Of a DNA stretch of 64,000 bases, positions 54,602-64,000 are shown piece by piece. The stretch comes from Streptomyces alboniger (lineage in GTDB: Bacteria; Actinomycetota; Actinomycetes; Streptomycetales; Streptomycetaceae), in NCBI RefSeq assembly GCF_008704395.1, contig NZ_CP023695.1:4526001-4590000 (forward strand). The letters are read 5' to 3'. The first letter of the stretch is position 1, and each line of letters starts with the position of its first letter. The position numbers and the translations under genes are program-made. A model generated the notes under the pieces. That model searched no databases, was not told the DNA's origin, and saw nothing but the letters and a program-made list of their open reading frames with translations.

Positions 54602-55962
54602 TGACCTTGGCAGCCGAGATCGACAACGAGACCAGCCCCGAGAAACTGCTCTCGCCGGTCCTCTCCGCCTTCTGGGACGAGGAGAAGCCCTGGACGCTGG
54701 AGACCTACCGGCGGCACGAGGGGTACGAGGGCCTGCGCAAGGCGCTCGCCATGGCCCCGGACGACCTCATCGCGTACGTGAAGGACGCGGGTCTGCGGGG
54801 CCGCGGCGGCGCCGGATTCCCCACCGGGATGAAGTGGCAGTTCATCCCGCAGGGAGACGGCAAGCCGCACTATCTAGTTGTCAACGCCGACGAGTCGGAG
54901 CCGGGGACCTGCAAGGACATCCCGCTCCTCTTCGCGAACCCGCATTCCCTCATCGAGGGGATCGTGATCGCCTGCTACGCGATCCGGTCGTCGCATGCCT
55001 TCATCTATCTGCGGGGCGAGGTCGTCCCCGTGCTGCGCAGGCTGCACGAAGCCGTCCGCGAGGCCTATGCGGCGGGCTACCTCGGCAAGAACATCCTGGG
55101 CAGCGGACTCGATCTGGAACTCACCGTGCACGCGGGCGCGGGCGCGTACATCTGCGGTGAGGAGACCGCGCTGCTCGACTCGCTCGAAGGCCGTCGAGGC
55201 CAACCGCGACTGCGTCCCCCCTTCCCTGCCGTCGCGGGCCTTTACGCATGCCCCACTGTCGTGAACAACGTCGAGTCCATCGCGTCGGTTCCCGCGATCC
55301 TGAACCGCGGGAAAGACTGGTTCAAGTCGATGGGCAGCGAGAAGTCCCCGGGCTTCACGCTCTACTCGCTGAGCGGCCACGTCACCAACCCCGGCCAGTA
55401 CGAGGCCCCGCTCGGCATCACGCTGCGCCAGCTGCTCGACATGAGCGGCGGCATGCGCGCCGGACACCGGCTCAAGTTCTGGACGCCCGGCGGCTCCTCG
55501 ACGCCGATGTTCACCGACGAACACCTCGACGTCCCCCTCGACTACGAGGGCGTGGGCGCCGCCGGATCGATGCTCGGCACCAAGGCGCTCCAGTGCTTCG
55601 ACGAGACGACGTGCGTCGTACGGGCCGTGACCCGCTGGACCGAGTTCTACGCCCACGAGTCCTGCGGCAAGTGCACGCCCTGCCGTGAAGGGACGTACTG
55701 GCTGGTGCAGTTGCTCCGCGACATCGAGGCGGGCAAGGGCGTCATGGCCGACCTCGACAAGCTGAACGACATCGCCGACAACATCAACGGCAAGTCGTTC
55801 TGCGCCCTCGGCGACGGCGCGGCCTCGCCGATCTTCTCCTCGCTGAAGTACTTCCGCGAGGAGTACGAGCAGCACATCACCGGCAGGGGCTGCCCCTTCG
55901 ACCCGGCCAAGTCGACTCTCTGGGCCGACCGGCCCGCCGAAAACTCGGAGGTGAACGCATGA
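54601..55962 (+). CDS. nuoF: NADH-quinone oxidoreductase subunit F
   Basis: 453 residues from the ATG at 54601, overlapping the nuoE stop. It binds NADH and FMN ([47 protein letters not shown]). It carries a [4Fe-4S] cluster at about residue 354 ([11 protein letters not shown]) with a fourth Cys in [10 protein letters not shown]. Confidence 0.97.
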   Translation: MTLAAEIDNETSPEKLLSPVLSAFWDEEKPWTLETYRRHEGYEGLRKALAMAPDDLIAYVKDAGLRGRGGAGFPTGMKWQFIPQGDGKPHYLVVNADESEPGTCKDIPLLFANPHSLIEGIVIACYAIRSSHAFIYLRGEVVPVLRRLHEAVREAYAAGYLGKNILGSGLDLELTVHAGAGAYICGEETALLDSLEGRRGQPRLRPPFPAVAGLYACPTVVNNVESIASVPAILNRGKDWFKSMGSEKSPGFTLYSLSGHVTNPGQYEAPLGITLRQLLDMSGGMRAGHRLKFWTPGGSSTPMFTDEHLDVPLDYEGVGAAGSMLGTKALQCFDETTCVVRAVTRWTEFYAHESCGKCTPCREGTYWLVQLLRDIEAGKGVMADLDKLNDIADNINGKSFCALGDGAASPIFSSLKYFREEYEQHITGRGCPFDPAKSTLWADRPAENSEVNA

Positions 55963-58469
55963 CAGTGACCACGAACAGCGCTCCCTCCGGGGGCGGTGAG
56001 GCGGCCGTCCCACCGGAGGACCTCGTGTCGCTGACGATCGACGGCATCGACATCAGCGTCCCCAAGGGGACGCTCGTGATCCGCGCCGCCGAGCTCCTCG
56101 GCATCGAGATCCCCCGGTTCTGCGACCACCCGCTGCTCGACCCGGCGGGCGCCTGCCGCCAGTGCATCGTGGAGGTGGAGGGCCAGCGCAAGCCGATGGC
56201 GTCCTGCACCATCACCTGCACCGACGGCATGGTTGTGAAGTCGCAGCTGACCTCGCCGGTCGCCGAGAAGGCGCAGCGCGGCGTGATGGAGCTGCTGCTC
56301 ATCAACCACCCGCTGGACTGCCCGGTGTGCGACAAGGGTGGTGAATGCCCGCTTCAGAACCAGGCGATGCAGGTCGGCGACCCGGACTCCCGCTTCGACG
56401 GCAAGAAGCGGACCTACGAGAAGCCGGTGCCGATCTCCACGCAGGTACTGCTCGACCGCGAGCGGTGCGTGCTGTGCGCGCGCTGCACCCGGTTCAGCAA
56501 CCAGATCGCCGGCGACCCGATGATCGAGCTGATCGAGCGCGGCGCCCTCCAGCAGGTCGGCACGGGCGAGGGCGACCCCTTCGAGTCGTACTTCTCCGGG
56601 AACACCATCCAGATCTGCCCGGTCGGCGCGCTGACCTCGGCGGCGTACCGCTTCCGCTCGCGCCCCTTCGACCTGGTGTCCTCGCCGTCGGTGTGCGAGC
56701 ACTGCTCGGGCGGCTGCGCTACCCGCACGGACCACCGCCGCGGCAAGGTCATGCGGCGGCTCGCCGCGGAGGACCCCGAGGTCAACGAGGAGTGGATGTG
56801 CGACAAGGGACGCTTCGCCTTCCGCTACGCCCAGCGGCCCGACCGGCTCACCCACCCCCTGGTGCGCAACGCCGCGGGTGAGCTGGAGCCCGCCAGCTGG
56901 CCCGAGGCCCTTGCCGCCGCGGCCCGCGGCCTTGCTGCCGCGCGCGGCCGGGCGGGGGTGCTGACCGGCGGCAGGCTGACGGTCGAGGACGCCTACGCGT
57001 ACAGCAAGTACGCGCGCGTGGCGCTCGACACGAACGACATCGACTTCCGCGCGCGCGTGCACAGCAGCGAGGAGGCCGACTTCCTCGCGGCGCGGGTGGC
57101 CGGACGGGGCCTGGACCTCGACGGGACCGGTGTCACGTACGCCGCTCTGGAGAAGGCCCCCGCCGTCCTGCTGGTCGGCCTGGAGTCCGAGGAGGAGGCG
57201 CCCGGCGTCTTCCTGCGGCTGCGCAAGGCCTGGCGCAAGCACGGCCAGCGAACCTTCTCCCTCGCCACGCACATGACCCGGGGCCTGGAGAAGGCGGGCG
57301 GCACGCTGCTGCCCGCGGCTCCCGGCACCGAGACCGAGTGGCTGGACGCGCTCGCCGGTAGAACGGTCCTCGCGGACGACGGGGCCAAGGCCGCCGAGGC
57401 GCTGCGCACTTCAGGCGCTGTCCTCGTCATCGGAGAGCGGCTCGCGGCGGTGCCCGGCGGGCTCACCGCGGCGGCGCGGGCCGCATCCGCGACCGGCGCC
57501 CAGCTGGTGTGGATCCCGCGCAGGGCCGGGGAGCGGGCCGCCGTCGAGGTGGGCGCGCTGCCGTCGCTGCTGCCCGGCGGGCGCCCGGCCACCGACCCGC
57601 GCGCGCGGGACGAGGTCGCGGCCGCCTGGGGTGTCGCCGAACTCCCGCACCGCTACGGCCGCGACACCGGACAGATCGTCGAGGCCGCCGCGACCGGTGA
57701 ACTCGGCGCGCTGCTCGTCGCGGGCGTCGAGGTGGCCGACCTGCCCGACCCGGCACGCGCGCGTGAGGCGCTCGACGCGGTGGGCTTCCTGGTCTCGCTG
57801 GAGCTGCGGCCCAGCGAGGTGACGGAGCGCGCGGACGTCGTTCTTCCGGTGGCCGCGGTCGCGGAGAAGCCGGGCACGTTCCTCAACTGGGAGGGCCGTG
57901 CGCGCATGTTCGACGCCGCGCTCAAGCCGGACCACATGACGCGCAGGCTGGCGCCCACCGACGCGCGTGTGCTCCACATGCTCGCCGACGCCGGCGACAT
58001 CCACCTCGGACTGCCCGACCTGGTGACGCTCCGCCGCGAGCTGGACCGGCTCGGCGGCTGGGACGGGTCGTACGCGGGCGAGCCCCGCGAGACGGCGGTA
58101 CAGCCGCCGCGGCCCGCCTCCGGAGAGGCCGTCCTGGCCGGTCACCGGCTGCTGCTGGACCAGGGCCGCCTCCAGGACGGCGACGAGGCGCTGGCCGGTA
58201 CGCGGCACGCCGCCCACGCGCGCGTGTCGGCGGCCACGGCGGCCGAGGCGGGCGTGAAGGACGGTGATCTCCTCGCGGTCACCGGCCCCGCCGGCTCGAC
58301 GGCGCTGCCGCTCCAGGTCACGGAAATGCCCGACCGCGTGGTCTGGCTGCCGCTGAACTCGACCGGGGGAGGCGTCACTTCGGACACCGGCGCCCGCCCC
58401 GGCGATCTCGTCCGTATCGGCCCGGCGGTCCTGCCGGAGCCCCCCGAGGCCCCGGAGGTGACGTCGTGA
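55959..58469 (+). CDS. nuoG: NADH-quinone oxidoreductase subunit G
   Basis: 836 residues. The N-terminal [2Fe-2S] domain ([19 protein letters not shown]), the His/Cys-liganded cluster region ([13 protein letters not shown]), the [4Fe-4S] region ([11 protein letters not shown] with CPVGAL) and the CxxCxxxC site of the molybdopterin-like domain ([12 protein letters not shown]) are all visible. The C-terminal part is divergent and Ala-rich, as in other actinobacteria. Confidence 0.96.
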   Translation: MTVTTNSAPSGGGEAAVPPEDLVSLTIDGIDISVPKGTLVIRAAELLGIEIPRFCDHPLLDPAGACRQCIVEVEGQRKPMASCTITCTDGMVVKSQLTSPVAEKAQRGVMELLLINHPLDCPVCDKGGECPLQNQAMQVGDPDSRFDGKKRTYEKPVPISTQVLLDRERCVLCARCTRFSNQIAGDPMIELIERGALQQVGTGEGDPFESYFSGNTIQICPVGALTSAAYRFRSRPFDLVSSPSVCEHCSGGCATRTDHRRGKVMRRLAAEDPEVNEEWMCDKGRFAFRYAQRPDRLTHPLVRNAAGELEPASWPEALAAAARGLAAARGRAGVLTGGRLTVEDAYAYSKYARVALDTNDIDFRARVHSSEEADFLAARVAGRGLDLDGTGVTYAALEKAPAVLLVGLESEEEAPGVFLRLRKAWRKHGQRTFSLATHMTRGLEKAGGTLLPAAPGTETEWLDALAGRTVLADDGAKAAEALRTSGAVLVIGERLAAVPGGLTAAARAASATGAQLVWIPRRAGERAAVEVGALPSLLPGGRPATDPRARDEVAAAWGVAELPHRYGRDTGQIVEAAATGELGALLVAGVEVADLPDPARAREALDAVGFLVSLELRPSEVTERADVVLPVAAVAEKPGTFLNWEGRARMFDAALKPDHMTRRLAPTDARVLHMLADAGDIHLGLPDLVTLRRELDRLGGWDGSYAGEPRETAVQPPRPASGEAVLAGHRLLLDQGRLQDGDEALAGTRHAAHARVSAATAAEAGVKDGDLLAVTGPAGSTALPLQVTEMPDRVVWLPLNSTGGGVTSDTGARPGDLVRIGPAVLPEPPEAPEVTS

Positions 58470-59857
58470 CGCACACCGTGGTGCCACTTGCGGCGGAAGA
58501 CCTGTCCATGTTCGGCCGCGACCCCTGGTGGCTGATCGCCCTCAAGGCGGTCTTCTGCTTCGCGTTCCTGATGGTGACGGTCCTCTTCTCCATCGTGTGG
58601 GAGCGCAAGGTCGTCGCGTGGATGCAACTGCGCATCGGCCCCAACCGGCATGGCCCGTGGGGCATGCTCCAGTCCCTCGCCGACGGCATCAAGCTGATGC
58701 TGAAGGAAGACGTCATCGTCAAGCGCGCGGACAAGGTGGTCTACGTCCTCGCGCCGATCGTCGCGGCGATCCCGGCCTTCATGGCGATCGCCGTGATCCC
58801 CTTCGGGCCCGCGGGCAAAGAAGTCTCGATCTTCGGCCAGCGCACCACGATGCAGCTCACCGATCTGCCGATCGCGATGCTGTACATCCTCGCGGTCGCC
58901 TCCGTCGGCATCTACGGCATCGTGCTCGCGGGCTGGAGTTCCGGATCCACCTATCCGCTCCTCGGCGGCCTTCGCTCCTGCGCGCAGATGATCTCGTACG
59001 AGATCGCGATGGGCGCGGCGTTCGCCTCCGTCTTCCTCTACTCCGGGTCGATGTCGACCTCGGCGATCGTGGAGGCGCAGGCCGACCGCTGGTATGTACT
59101 CCTGCTGCCGGTGTCGTTCCTCATCTACATCGTGACGATGATCGGTGAGACCAACCGCGCGCCCTTCGACATGCCGGAGTCCGAGGGCGACCTCGTCGGC
59201 GGCTTCAACACCGAGTACTCCTCCATCAAGTTCGCGCTGTTCATGCTCGCCGAGTACGTCAACATGGTCACCGTCTCGGCGGTCTCCGTCACGCTCTTCC
59301 TGGGCGGCTGGCGGGCCCCGTATCCGATCAGCACCTTCTGGGAGGGCGCGAACCACGGCTGGTGGCCGATGCTCTGGTTCGTGATCAAGGTCCAGCTGCT
59401 GCTGTTCTTCTTCATCTGGCTGCGCGGCACGCTGCCACGCGTCCGCTACGACCAGCTGATGAAGCTCGGCTGGAAGGTCCTCATCCCGGTCTCGGTCGTC
59501 TGGCTGATGCTCGTCGCCACGGTGAGGGCGATGCGGAACGAGGACTACGACTTCACCTCGATCGCGCTCTATGTGGGCGGCGGGGTCATCGCGCTTCTGT
59601 TGCTCTCCGTGGTCGTCGACATCTTCCGCGACAAGCGGGAGAAGGAGGCCGCCGCCGAGGAGGAGCCGGTCGCCTTCGACCCGATGGCGGGCGGATTCCC
59701 GGTGCCGCCACTGCCCGGCCAGAGCCTGCCGCCCGTCCCGCGCCGACGCTCGCGCCAGGAGCGGGAGCTGATTGTCAGTGGTGGGCCGGATACTCAAAGT
59801 GACGGAACCCGAAGTGGCGGAACCCCAAGTGACGGAAAGGAGGCGTCCGATGGCTGA
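58466..59857 (+). CDS. nuoH: NADH-quinone oxidoreductase subunit H
   Basis: 463 residues from a GTG overlapping the nuoG stop. Eight or more membrane helices with the quinone-channel signatures [19 protein letters not shown] and [19 protein letters not shown]. The C-terminal ~90 residues are a hydrophilic Pro/Arg/Ser tail not found in enteric NuoH. The tail overlaps the nuoI start by 8 bases. Confidence 0.96.
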   Translation: MTHTVVPLAAEDLSMFGRDPWWLIALKAVFCFAFLMVTVLFSIVWERKVVAWMQLRIGPNRHGPWGMLQSLADGIKLMLKEDVIVKRADKVVYVLAPIVAAIPAFMAIAVIPFGPAGKEVSIFGQRTTMQLTDLPIAMLYILAVASVGIYGIVLAGWSSGSTYPLLGGLRSCAQMISYEIAMGAAFASVFLYSGSMSTSAIVEAQADRWYVLLLPVSFLIYIVTMIGETNRAPFDMPESEGDLVGGFNTEYSSIKFALFMLAEYVNMVTVSAVSVTLFLGGWRAPYPISTFWEGANHGWWPMLWFVIKVQLLLFFFIWLRGTLPRVRYDQLMKLGWKVLIPVSVVWLMLVATVRAMRNEDYDFTSIALYVGGGVIALLLLSVVVDIFRDKREKEAAAEEEPVAFDPMAGGFPVPPLPGQSLPPVPRRRSRQERELIVSGGPDTQSDGTRSGGTPSDGKEASDG

Positions 59858-60530
59858 GCCGAACAACGAATCACCGGCATCGCCGGATTCACCCCACGAG
59901 TCGAACCAATCGAAGCAGGGGTTCCAGAACCCTGTCGCGGGCTTCGGCGTGACCTTCAAGGCCATGTTCAAGAAGCGGCTGACCGAGCAGTATCCGGAGC
60001 AGCAGAAGATCACCGCTCCCCGCTTCCACGGCAGGCACCAGCTGAACCGCCATCCGGACGGCCTGGAGAAGTGCGTCGGCTGCGAGCTCTGCGCCTGGGC
60101 CTGCCCCGCCGACGCCATCTACGTGGAGGGCGCGGACAACACGGAAGAGGAGCGGTACTCCCCTGGTGAGCGGTACGGCCGCGTCTACCAGATCAACTAC
60201 GCCCGCTGCATCCTGTGCGGCCTGTGCATCGAGGCGTGCCCCACGCGCGCGTTGACGATGACGAACGAGTTCGAGCTGGCCGACAGCAGCCGCGAGAGCC
60301 TCATCTACACAAAGGAGCAGCTGCTCGCCGGGCTTGAGGAGGGCATGGTCGAAAGTCCGCACTCGATCTTCCCGGGCATGGACGAGCAGGACTACTACCG
60401 AGGCCTGGTGACCGAGGCCGCTCCCGGGACGGTTCCCCAAGTGGCCCTCTCCAAGGGGGAGACGCCTCAGGAGGCGGCCTCCGACTTCGGGGACGCCGAG
60501 CCGGCCTCCGGGAAGGTGGCCGGCCGATGA
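59850..60530 (+). CDS. nuoI: NADH-quinone oxidoreductase subunit I
   Basis: 226 residues from the ATG at 59850, set by AAAGGAGG 6 bases upstream inside nuoH. Two [4Fe-4S] clusters of the 8Fe ferredoxin type: [12 protein letters not shown] and [12 protein letters not shown]. The C-terminal ~60 residues form a charged tail. Confidence 0.96.
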   Translation: MAEPNNESPASPDSPHESNQSKQGFQNPVAGFGVTFKAMFKKRLTEQYPEQQKITAPRFHGRHQLNRHPDGLEKCVGCELCAWACPADAIYVEGADNTEEERYSPGERYGRVYQINYARCILCGLCIEACPTRALTMTNEFELADSSRESLIYTKEQLLAGLEEGMVESPHSIFPGMDEQDYYRGLVTEAAPGTVPQVALSKGETPQEAASDFGDAEPASGKVAGR

Positions 60531-61381
60531 CGCAGCTCGCCGCCTACACCACCTCCACGGGCGAGGCCTTCCAGTTCTGGATCCTCGGCACGGTCGCCGT
60601 GATCGGCGCCCTGTGCACGATCCTCATGAAGAAGGCCGTGCACAGCGCGCTCTGCCTCGCCGGGACCATGATCATCCTGGCGGTCTTCTACCTCGCCAAC
60701 GGCGCGTACTTCCTGGGCATCGTCCAGATCGTCGTCTACACCGGCGCGATCATGATGCTGTTCCTCTTCGTGGTCATGCTCGTCGGCGTCACCGCCGCCG
60801 ACTCCCTGAAGGAGACCATCAAGGGACAGCGCTGGCTGGCCGCCCTGTGCGGCCTCGGCTTCGCGGTACTGCTCTTCGCGGGCATCGGGAACGCCTCGGT
60901 GAAGGAGTTCAACGGCCTCGGCAAGGCGAACGCCGGCGGCAATGTGGAGGGCCTCGCGGGGCTCATCTTCACCAAGTACGTTTTCGCCTTCGAGATCACC
61001 GGAGCGCTGCTCATCACCGCCACGGTCGGCGCGATGGTGCTCACCCACCGGGAGCGCACGGAGCGCGCCAAGACCCAGCGCGAGCGGTCCGAGGAGCGCG
61101 TGCGCGAGGGCAAGCACCTGCCACCCCTCCCCGCCCCCGGGGTGTACGCCCGGCACAACGCCGTGGACATCGCGGGCCTGCTCCCCGACGGCACCCCGTC
61201 GGAGCTGACGGTCAACAAGACCCTGCGCGAGCGCGGCCAGATCCGTGACGTGTCGCGCGAGGCCCTGGACGACCTGCGGGCGCTGGAACAGCGCTCCGCC
61301 GACCGCCTGGAGCGGCCCGACCTGCGCGGCACCGGCAGCGGGCGGACCGACATCGGGCGGACCGAGGAGGCGTCGAAGTGA
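60527..61381 (+). CDS. nuoJ: NADH-quinone oxidoreductase subunit J
   Basis: 284 residues; five membrane helices in the first ~175 ([20 protein letters not shown] region). The remaining ~110 residues are a charged Arg/Glu-rich cytoplasmic tail, longer than in enteric bacteria. Start overlaps the nuoI stop. Confidence 0.95.
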   Translation: MTQLAAYTTSTGEAFQFWILGTVAVIGALCTILMKKAVHSALCLAGTMIILAVFYLANGAYFLGIVQIVVYTGAIMMLFLFVVMLVGVTAADSLKETIKGQRWLAALCGLGFAVLLFAGIGNASVKEFNGLGKANAGGNVEGLAGLIFTKYVFAFEITGALLITATVGAMVLTHRERTERAKTQRERSEERVREGKHLPPLPAPGVYARHNAVDIAGLLPDGTPSELTVNKTLRERGQIRDVSREALDDLRALEQRSADRLERPDLRGTGSGRTDIGRTEEASK

Positions 61382-61677
61382 ACCCCGTCAACTATCTCTA
61401 CCTCGCCGCCCTGTTGTTCGCGATCGGCGCGACCGGCGTACTCATCAGGCGGAACGCGATCGTGGTCTTCATGTGCATCGAGCTGATGCTCAACGCCTGC
61501 AACCTCGCGTTCGTCGCCTTCTCCCGGATGCACGGCAACCTCGACGGCCAGATCATCGCCTTCTTCACGATGGTCGTCGCCGCCGCGGAGGTCGTGGTCG
61601 GGCTCGCGATCATCGTGTCGCTCTTCCGTTCCCGCCACTCGGCCTCGGTCGACGACGCCAGCCTGATGAAGCTGTAA
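61378..61677 (+). CDS. nuoK: NADH-quinone oxidoreductase subunit K
   Basis: 99 residues, three membrane helices, with the conserved buried glutamates in [16 protein letters not shown] and [11 protein letters not shown]. Start overlaps the nuoJ stop. Confidence 0.96.
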   Translation: MNPVNYLYLAALLFAIGATGVLIRRNAIVVFMCIELMLNACNLAFVAFSRMHGNLDGQIIAFFTMVVAAAEVVVGLAIIVSLFRSRHSASVDDASLMKL

Positions 61678-61687
61678 GGGGCTGAAA

Positions 61688-63583
61688 GTGGAGAACCTGA
61701 TTGCGCTGCTCGTCGCGGCGCCTCTGCTCGGAGCGGCCGTACTGCTGTGCGGCGGGCGGGCGTTGGACCGCGCGGGCCACTGGCTCGGCACGCTGCTCGC
61801 GGCCGCCTCCTTCGTCGTCGCCGTGGTGCTCTTCTCGGACATGCTGGGCAAGGGCACCGAGGAGCGGACCCTGTCGCAGCACCTGTTCAGCTGGATCCCC
61901 GTCGAGGGCTTCCAGGCGGACGTCGCCTTCCAGCTCGACCAGCTGTCGATGACGTTCGTCCTGCTGATCTCCGGTGTCGGCACCCTGATCCACATCTACT
62001 CCATCGGGTACATGGAGCACGACGAGCGGCGCCGCCGCTTCTTCGGCTACCTGAACCTCTTCCTCGCGGCGATGCTCCTCCTCGTCCTCGCCGACAACTA
62101 CCTCCTCCTGTACGTCGGCTGGGAGGGCGTCGGTCTCGCCTCGTACCTCCTGATCGGCTTCTGGCAGCACAAGCCCAGCGCCGCCACCGCCGCGAAGAAG
62201 GCCTTCCTGGTCAACCGCGTCGGCGACATGGGCCTGTCGATCGCGATCATGCTGATGTTCACCACCTTCGGGACGTTCGCCTTCGAGCCCGTCCTGGAGG
62301 CGACGGGTGAGACCAGCGAGGGCAAGCTCACCGCCATCGGCCTGATGCTGCTGCTCGCCGCGTGCGGCAAGTCCGCGCAGGTGCCGCTCCAGTCCTGGCT
62401 CGGTGACGCGATGGAGGGCCCGACCCCGGTCTCGGCCCTGATCCACGCGGCCACGATGGTGACCGCCGGTGTCTACCTGATCGTCCGCTCCGGAGCGATC
62501 TTCAACGGCGCTCCGGACGCACAGCTCGCCGTCACGGTCGTCGGAGCGGTCACGCTCCTGTTCGGTGCGATCGTCGGTTGCGCGAAGGACGACATCAAGA
62601 AGGCCCTCGCCGGCTCGACGATGTCCCAGATCGGCTACATGATCCTGGCCGCCGGCCTCGGACCCATCGGCTACGTCTTCGCGATCATGCACCTGGTGAC
62701 GCACGGCTTCTTCAAGGCCGGGCTCTTCCTCGGCGCCGGATCGGTCATGCACGGCATGAACGACGAGGTGGACATGAGGAAGTACGGCGGCCTCAGGAAG
62801 TACATGCCGGTCACCTTCGTCACCTTCGGGCTCGGCTATCTCGCGATCATCGGCTTCCCCGGCCTGTCCGGCTTCTTCTCCAAGGACAAGATCATCGAGG
62901 CGGCGTTCGCCAAGGGCGGCACGGAGGGCTGGATCCTCGGGTCGGTGGCGCTCCTCGGCGCGGCCATCACCGCGTACTACATGACACGCGTGATGCTCAT
63001 GACCTTCTTCGGGGACAAGCGCTGGCAGCCGGACGCCGACGGCAACGAACCGCACCCGCACGAGTCGCCCACATCCATGACGATCCCGATGATCGTGCTC
63101 GCCTTCGGGTCGGTCTTCGCGGGCGGCTTCTTCGGCATCGGCGACCGCTTCCTGCACTGGCTGGAGCCGGTCACCGGCCACAAGCACGGTCACTCCCCGC
63201 TCAGCGCCGCCACGGTCACGGGCGCCACCGTGGGCGTCCTGCTCATCGGCGTCGCCCTGGCCTACGTCCAGTACGGGCGCAGGCCCGTCCCGGTCACCGC
63301 CCCGCGCGGCTCGCTCCTCACCCGGGCCGCCCGCCGCGACCTCCTCCAGGACGACTTCAACCACGTCGTCCTGGTGCGCGGCGGTGAGCACCTCACGCGC
63401 TCCCTGGTGTACGTCGACCACACCCTGGTCGACGGGGTCGTCAACGGCACGGCGGCCTCGATGGGCGGCCTCTCCGGACGGCTGCGCAAACTGCAGAACG
63501 GCTACGCCCGCTCCTACGCGGTCTCGATGTTCGGCGGCGCTGCGGTACTCATCGCCGCGACCCTGCTGATGAGGGCGGTCTGA
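61688..63583 (+). CDS. nuoL: NADH-quinone oxidoreductase subunit L
   Basis: 631 residues from the GTG at 61688. Antiporter-like proton pump with the distal lateral helix. Signatures [38 protein letters not shown] and [13 protein letters not shown] are present, with the usual catalytic Glu and Lys. Confidence 0.97.
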   Translation: MENLIALLVAAPLLGAAVLLCGGRALDRAGHWLGTLLAAASFVVAVVLFSDMLGKGTEERTLSQHLFSWIPVEGFQADVAFQLDQLSMTFVLLISGVGTLIHIYSIGYMEHDERRRRFFGYLNLFLAAMLLLVLADNYLLLYVGWEGVGLASYLLIGFWQHKPSAATAAKKAFLVNRVGDMGLSIAIMLMFTTFGTFAFEPVLEATGETSEGKLTAIGLMLLLAACGKSAQVPLQSWLGDAMEGPTPVSALIHAATMVTAGVYLIVRSGAIFNGAPDAQLAVTVVGAVTLLFGAIVGCAKDDIKKALAGSTMSQIGYMILAAGLGPIGYVFAIMHLVTHGFFKAGLFLGAGSVMHGMNDEVDMRKYGGLRKYMPVTFVTFGLGYLAIIGFPGLSGFFSKDKIIEAAFAKGGTEGWILGSVALLGAAITAYYMTRVMLMTFFGDKRWQPDADGNEPHPHESPTSMTIPMIVLAFGSVFAGGFFGIGDRFLHWLEPVTGHKHGHSPLSAATVTGATVGVLLIGVALAYVQYGRRPVPVTAPRGSLLTRAARRDLLQDDFNHVVLVRGGEHLTRSLVYVDHTLVDGVVNGTAASMGGLSGRLRKLQNGYARSYAVSMFGGAAVLIAATLLMRAV

Positions 63584-63588
63584 TACCG

Positions 63589-64000
63589 ATGTCCTTTCCT
63601 CTGCTGACAGCGACGGCGGCCCTGCCCGCGGTCGGCGCGATCGCCACGGCAGCCGTCCCGGCCGCCCGGCGCTCCGCCGCCAAGTGGCTCGCGCTGCTCG
63701 TCTCGCTCGCCACGCTGGCCCTGGCCGTGACCGTGCTCGTGCGGTTCGACCCGGACGGCGACCGCTATCAACTGACCGAGTCCCGCGCGTGGATCGCGGA
63801 CTTCGGGGTGCGGTACGAACTGGGGGTCGACGGCATCGGCGTCGCGCTCATCGGACTCACCGCGCTGCTCATCCCGTTCATCATCCTGGCGGGCTGGCAC
63901 GACGCCGACCCCCTGGAGACGAAATCGTCGCGGTGGCGTCCCACCCAGGGCTTCTTCGCCCTGATCCTCGCCGTCGAGGCGATGGTGATCATCTCCTTCG
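63589..64000 (+). CDS. nuoM: NADH-quinone oxidoreductase subunit M, partial (cut by the right edge)
   Basis: ATG at 63589, 5 bases after the nuoL stop. The 137 residues present include two N-terminal helices and the YELGVDGIGVALIGLTALL segment of the antiporter-like NuoM family. The frame is open at the window end; nuoN would be expected next. Confidence 0.93.
   Translation, partial: MSFPLLTATAALPAVGAIATAAVPAARRSAAKWLALLVSLATLALAVTVLVRFDPDGDRYQLTESRAWIADFGVRYELGVDGIGVALIGLTALLIPFIILAGWHDADPLETKSSRWRPTQGFFALILAVEAMVIISF

Overview
The window reads as chromosomal DNA of a Streptomyces-type actinomycete. It has very high GC with strong G/C preference at third codon positions, frequent GTG starts, ATGA/GTGA stop-start overlaps, futalosine-pathway menaquinone genes (mqnA, mqnC), Ser/Thr kinases and WXG100 proteins. 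From memory, the order fadD - cspA - mqnA - kinase - FtsK/EccC-like ATPase - Tad pilus - mqnC - menG - geranylgeranyl reductase - NlpC/P60 - nuo matches a conserved core segment of Streptomyces chromosomes. No tRNA, rRNA, IS element or CRISPR array was seen.

Layout. 0-10 kb: a secreted protein cut by the left edge, a two-component pair, a secreted lipase, an AraC-type regulator divergent from an acyl-CoA synthetase, an AzlCD exporter divergent from an XRE-cupin regulator with evident operators, a cold-shock gene with a structured leader, and mqnA. 10.3-27.8 kb: an atypical type VII secretion (T7SS) island. It has two membrane Ser/Thr kinases with different external domains, a 1487-residue FHA-containing three-ATPase EccC/EssC-like motor, three small WXG proteins, two large unknown proteins with glycine-zipper hydrophobic stretches, a lipoprotein, a membrane-anchored beta-propeller, an RDD membrane protein and a 294-residue unknown. 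EccB, EccD, EccE and mycosin genes are absent here, and the 20.4-23.7 kb part is visibly more A/T rich. 28.3-29.3 kb: a trypsin-like secreted protease. 29.7-40.4 kb: a complete Tad/Flp pilus locus that contains a 1010-residue LysM plus BTAD-like membrane protein and ends in the prepilin peptidase. 40.5-49 kb: mqnC followed by a metal-ligand-less amidohydrolase-like protein, menG, a large zinc-ribbon membrane protein, a GNAT, a geranylgeranyl-reductase-family flavoprotein with an overlapping IclR regulator, and a small monooxygenase. 49.1-64 kb: an NlpC/P60 hydrolase divergent from the nuo (complex I) operon, nuoA to nuoL complete and nuoM cut by the right edge.

How the parts fit. mqnA, mqnC, menG and the reductase make or modify menaquinone, the electron acceptor of the adjacent complex I. 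The 781-base NlpC/nuo intergenic region carries two perfect TGTGA-N6-TCACA sites, one fitting the Streptomyces Crp consensus and one fitting a Rex operator just upstream of nuoA, plus an 11-bp tandem repeat. The kinases sit directly before an FHA-domain secretion ATPase, which suggests phosphorylation-controlled secretion. This island is the best candidate for an under-described system.
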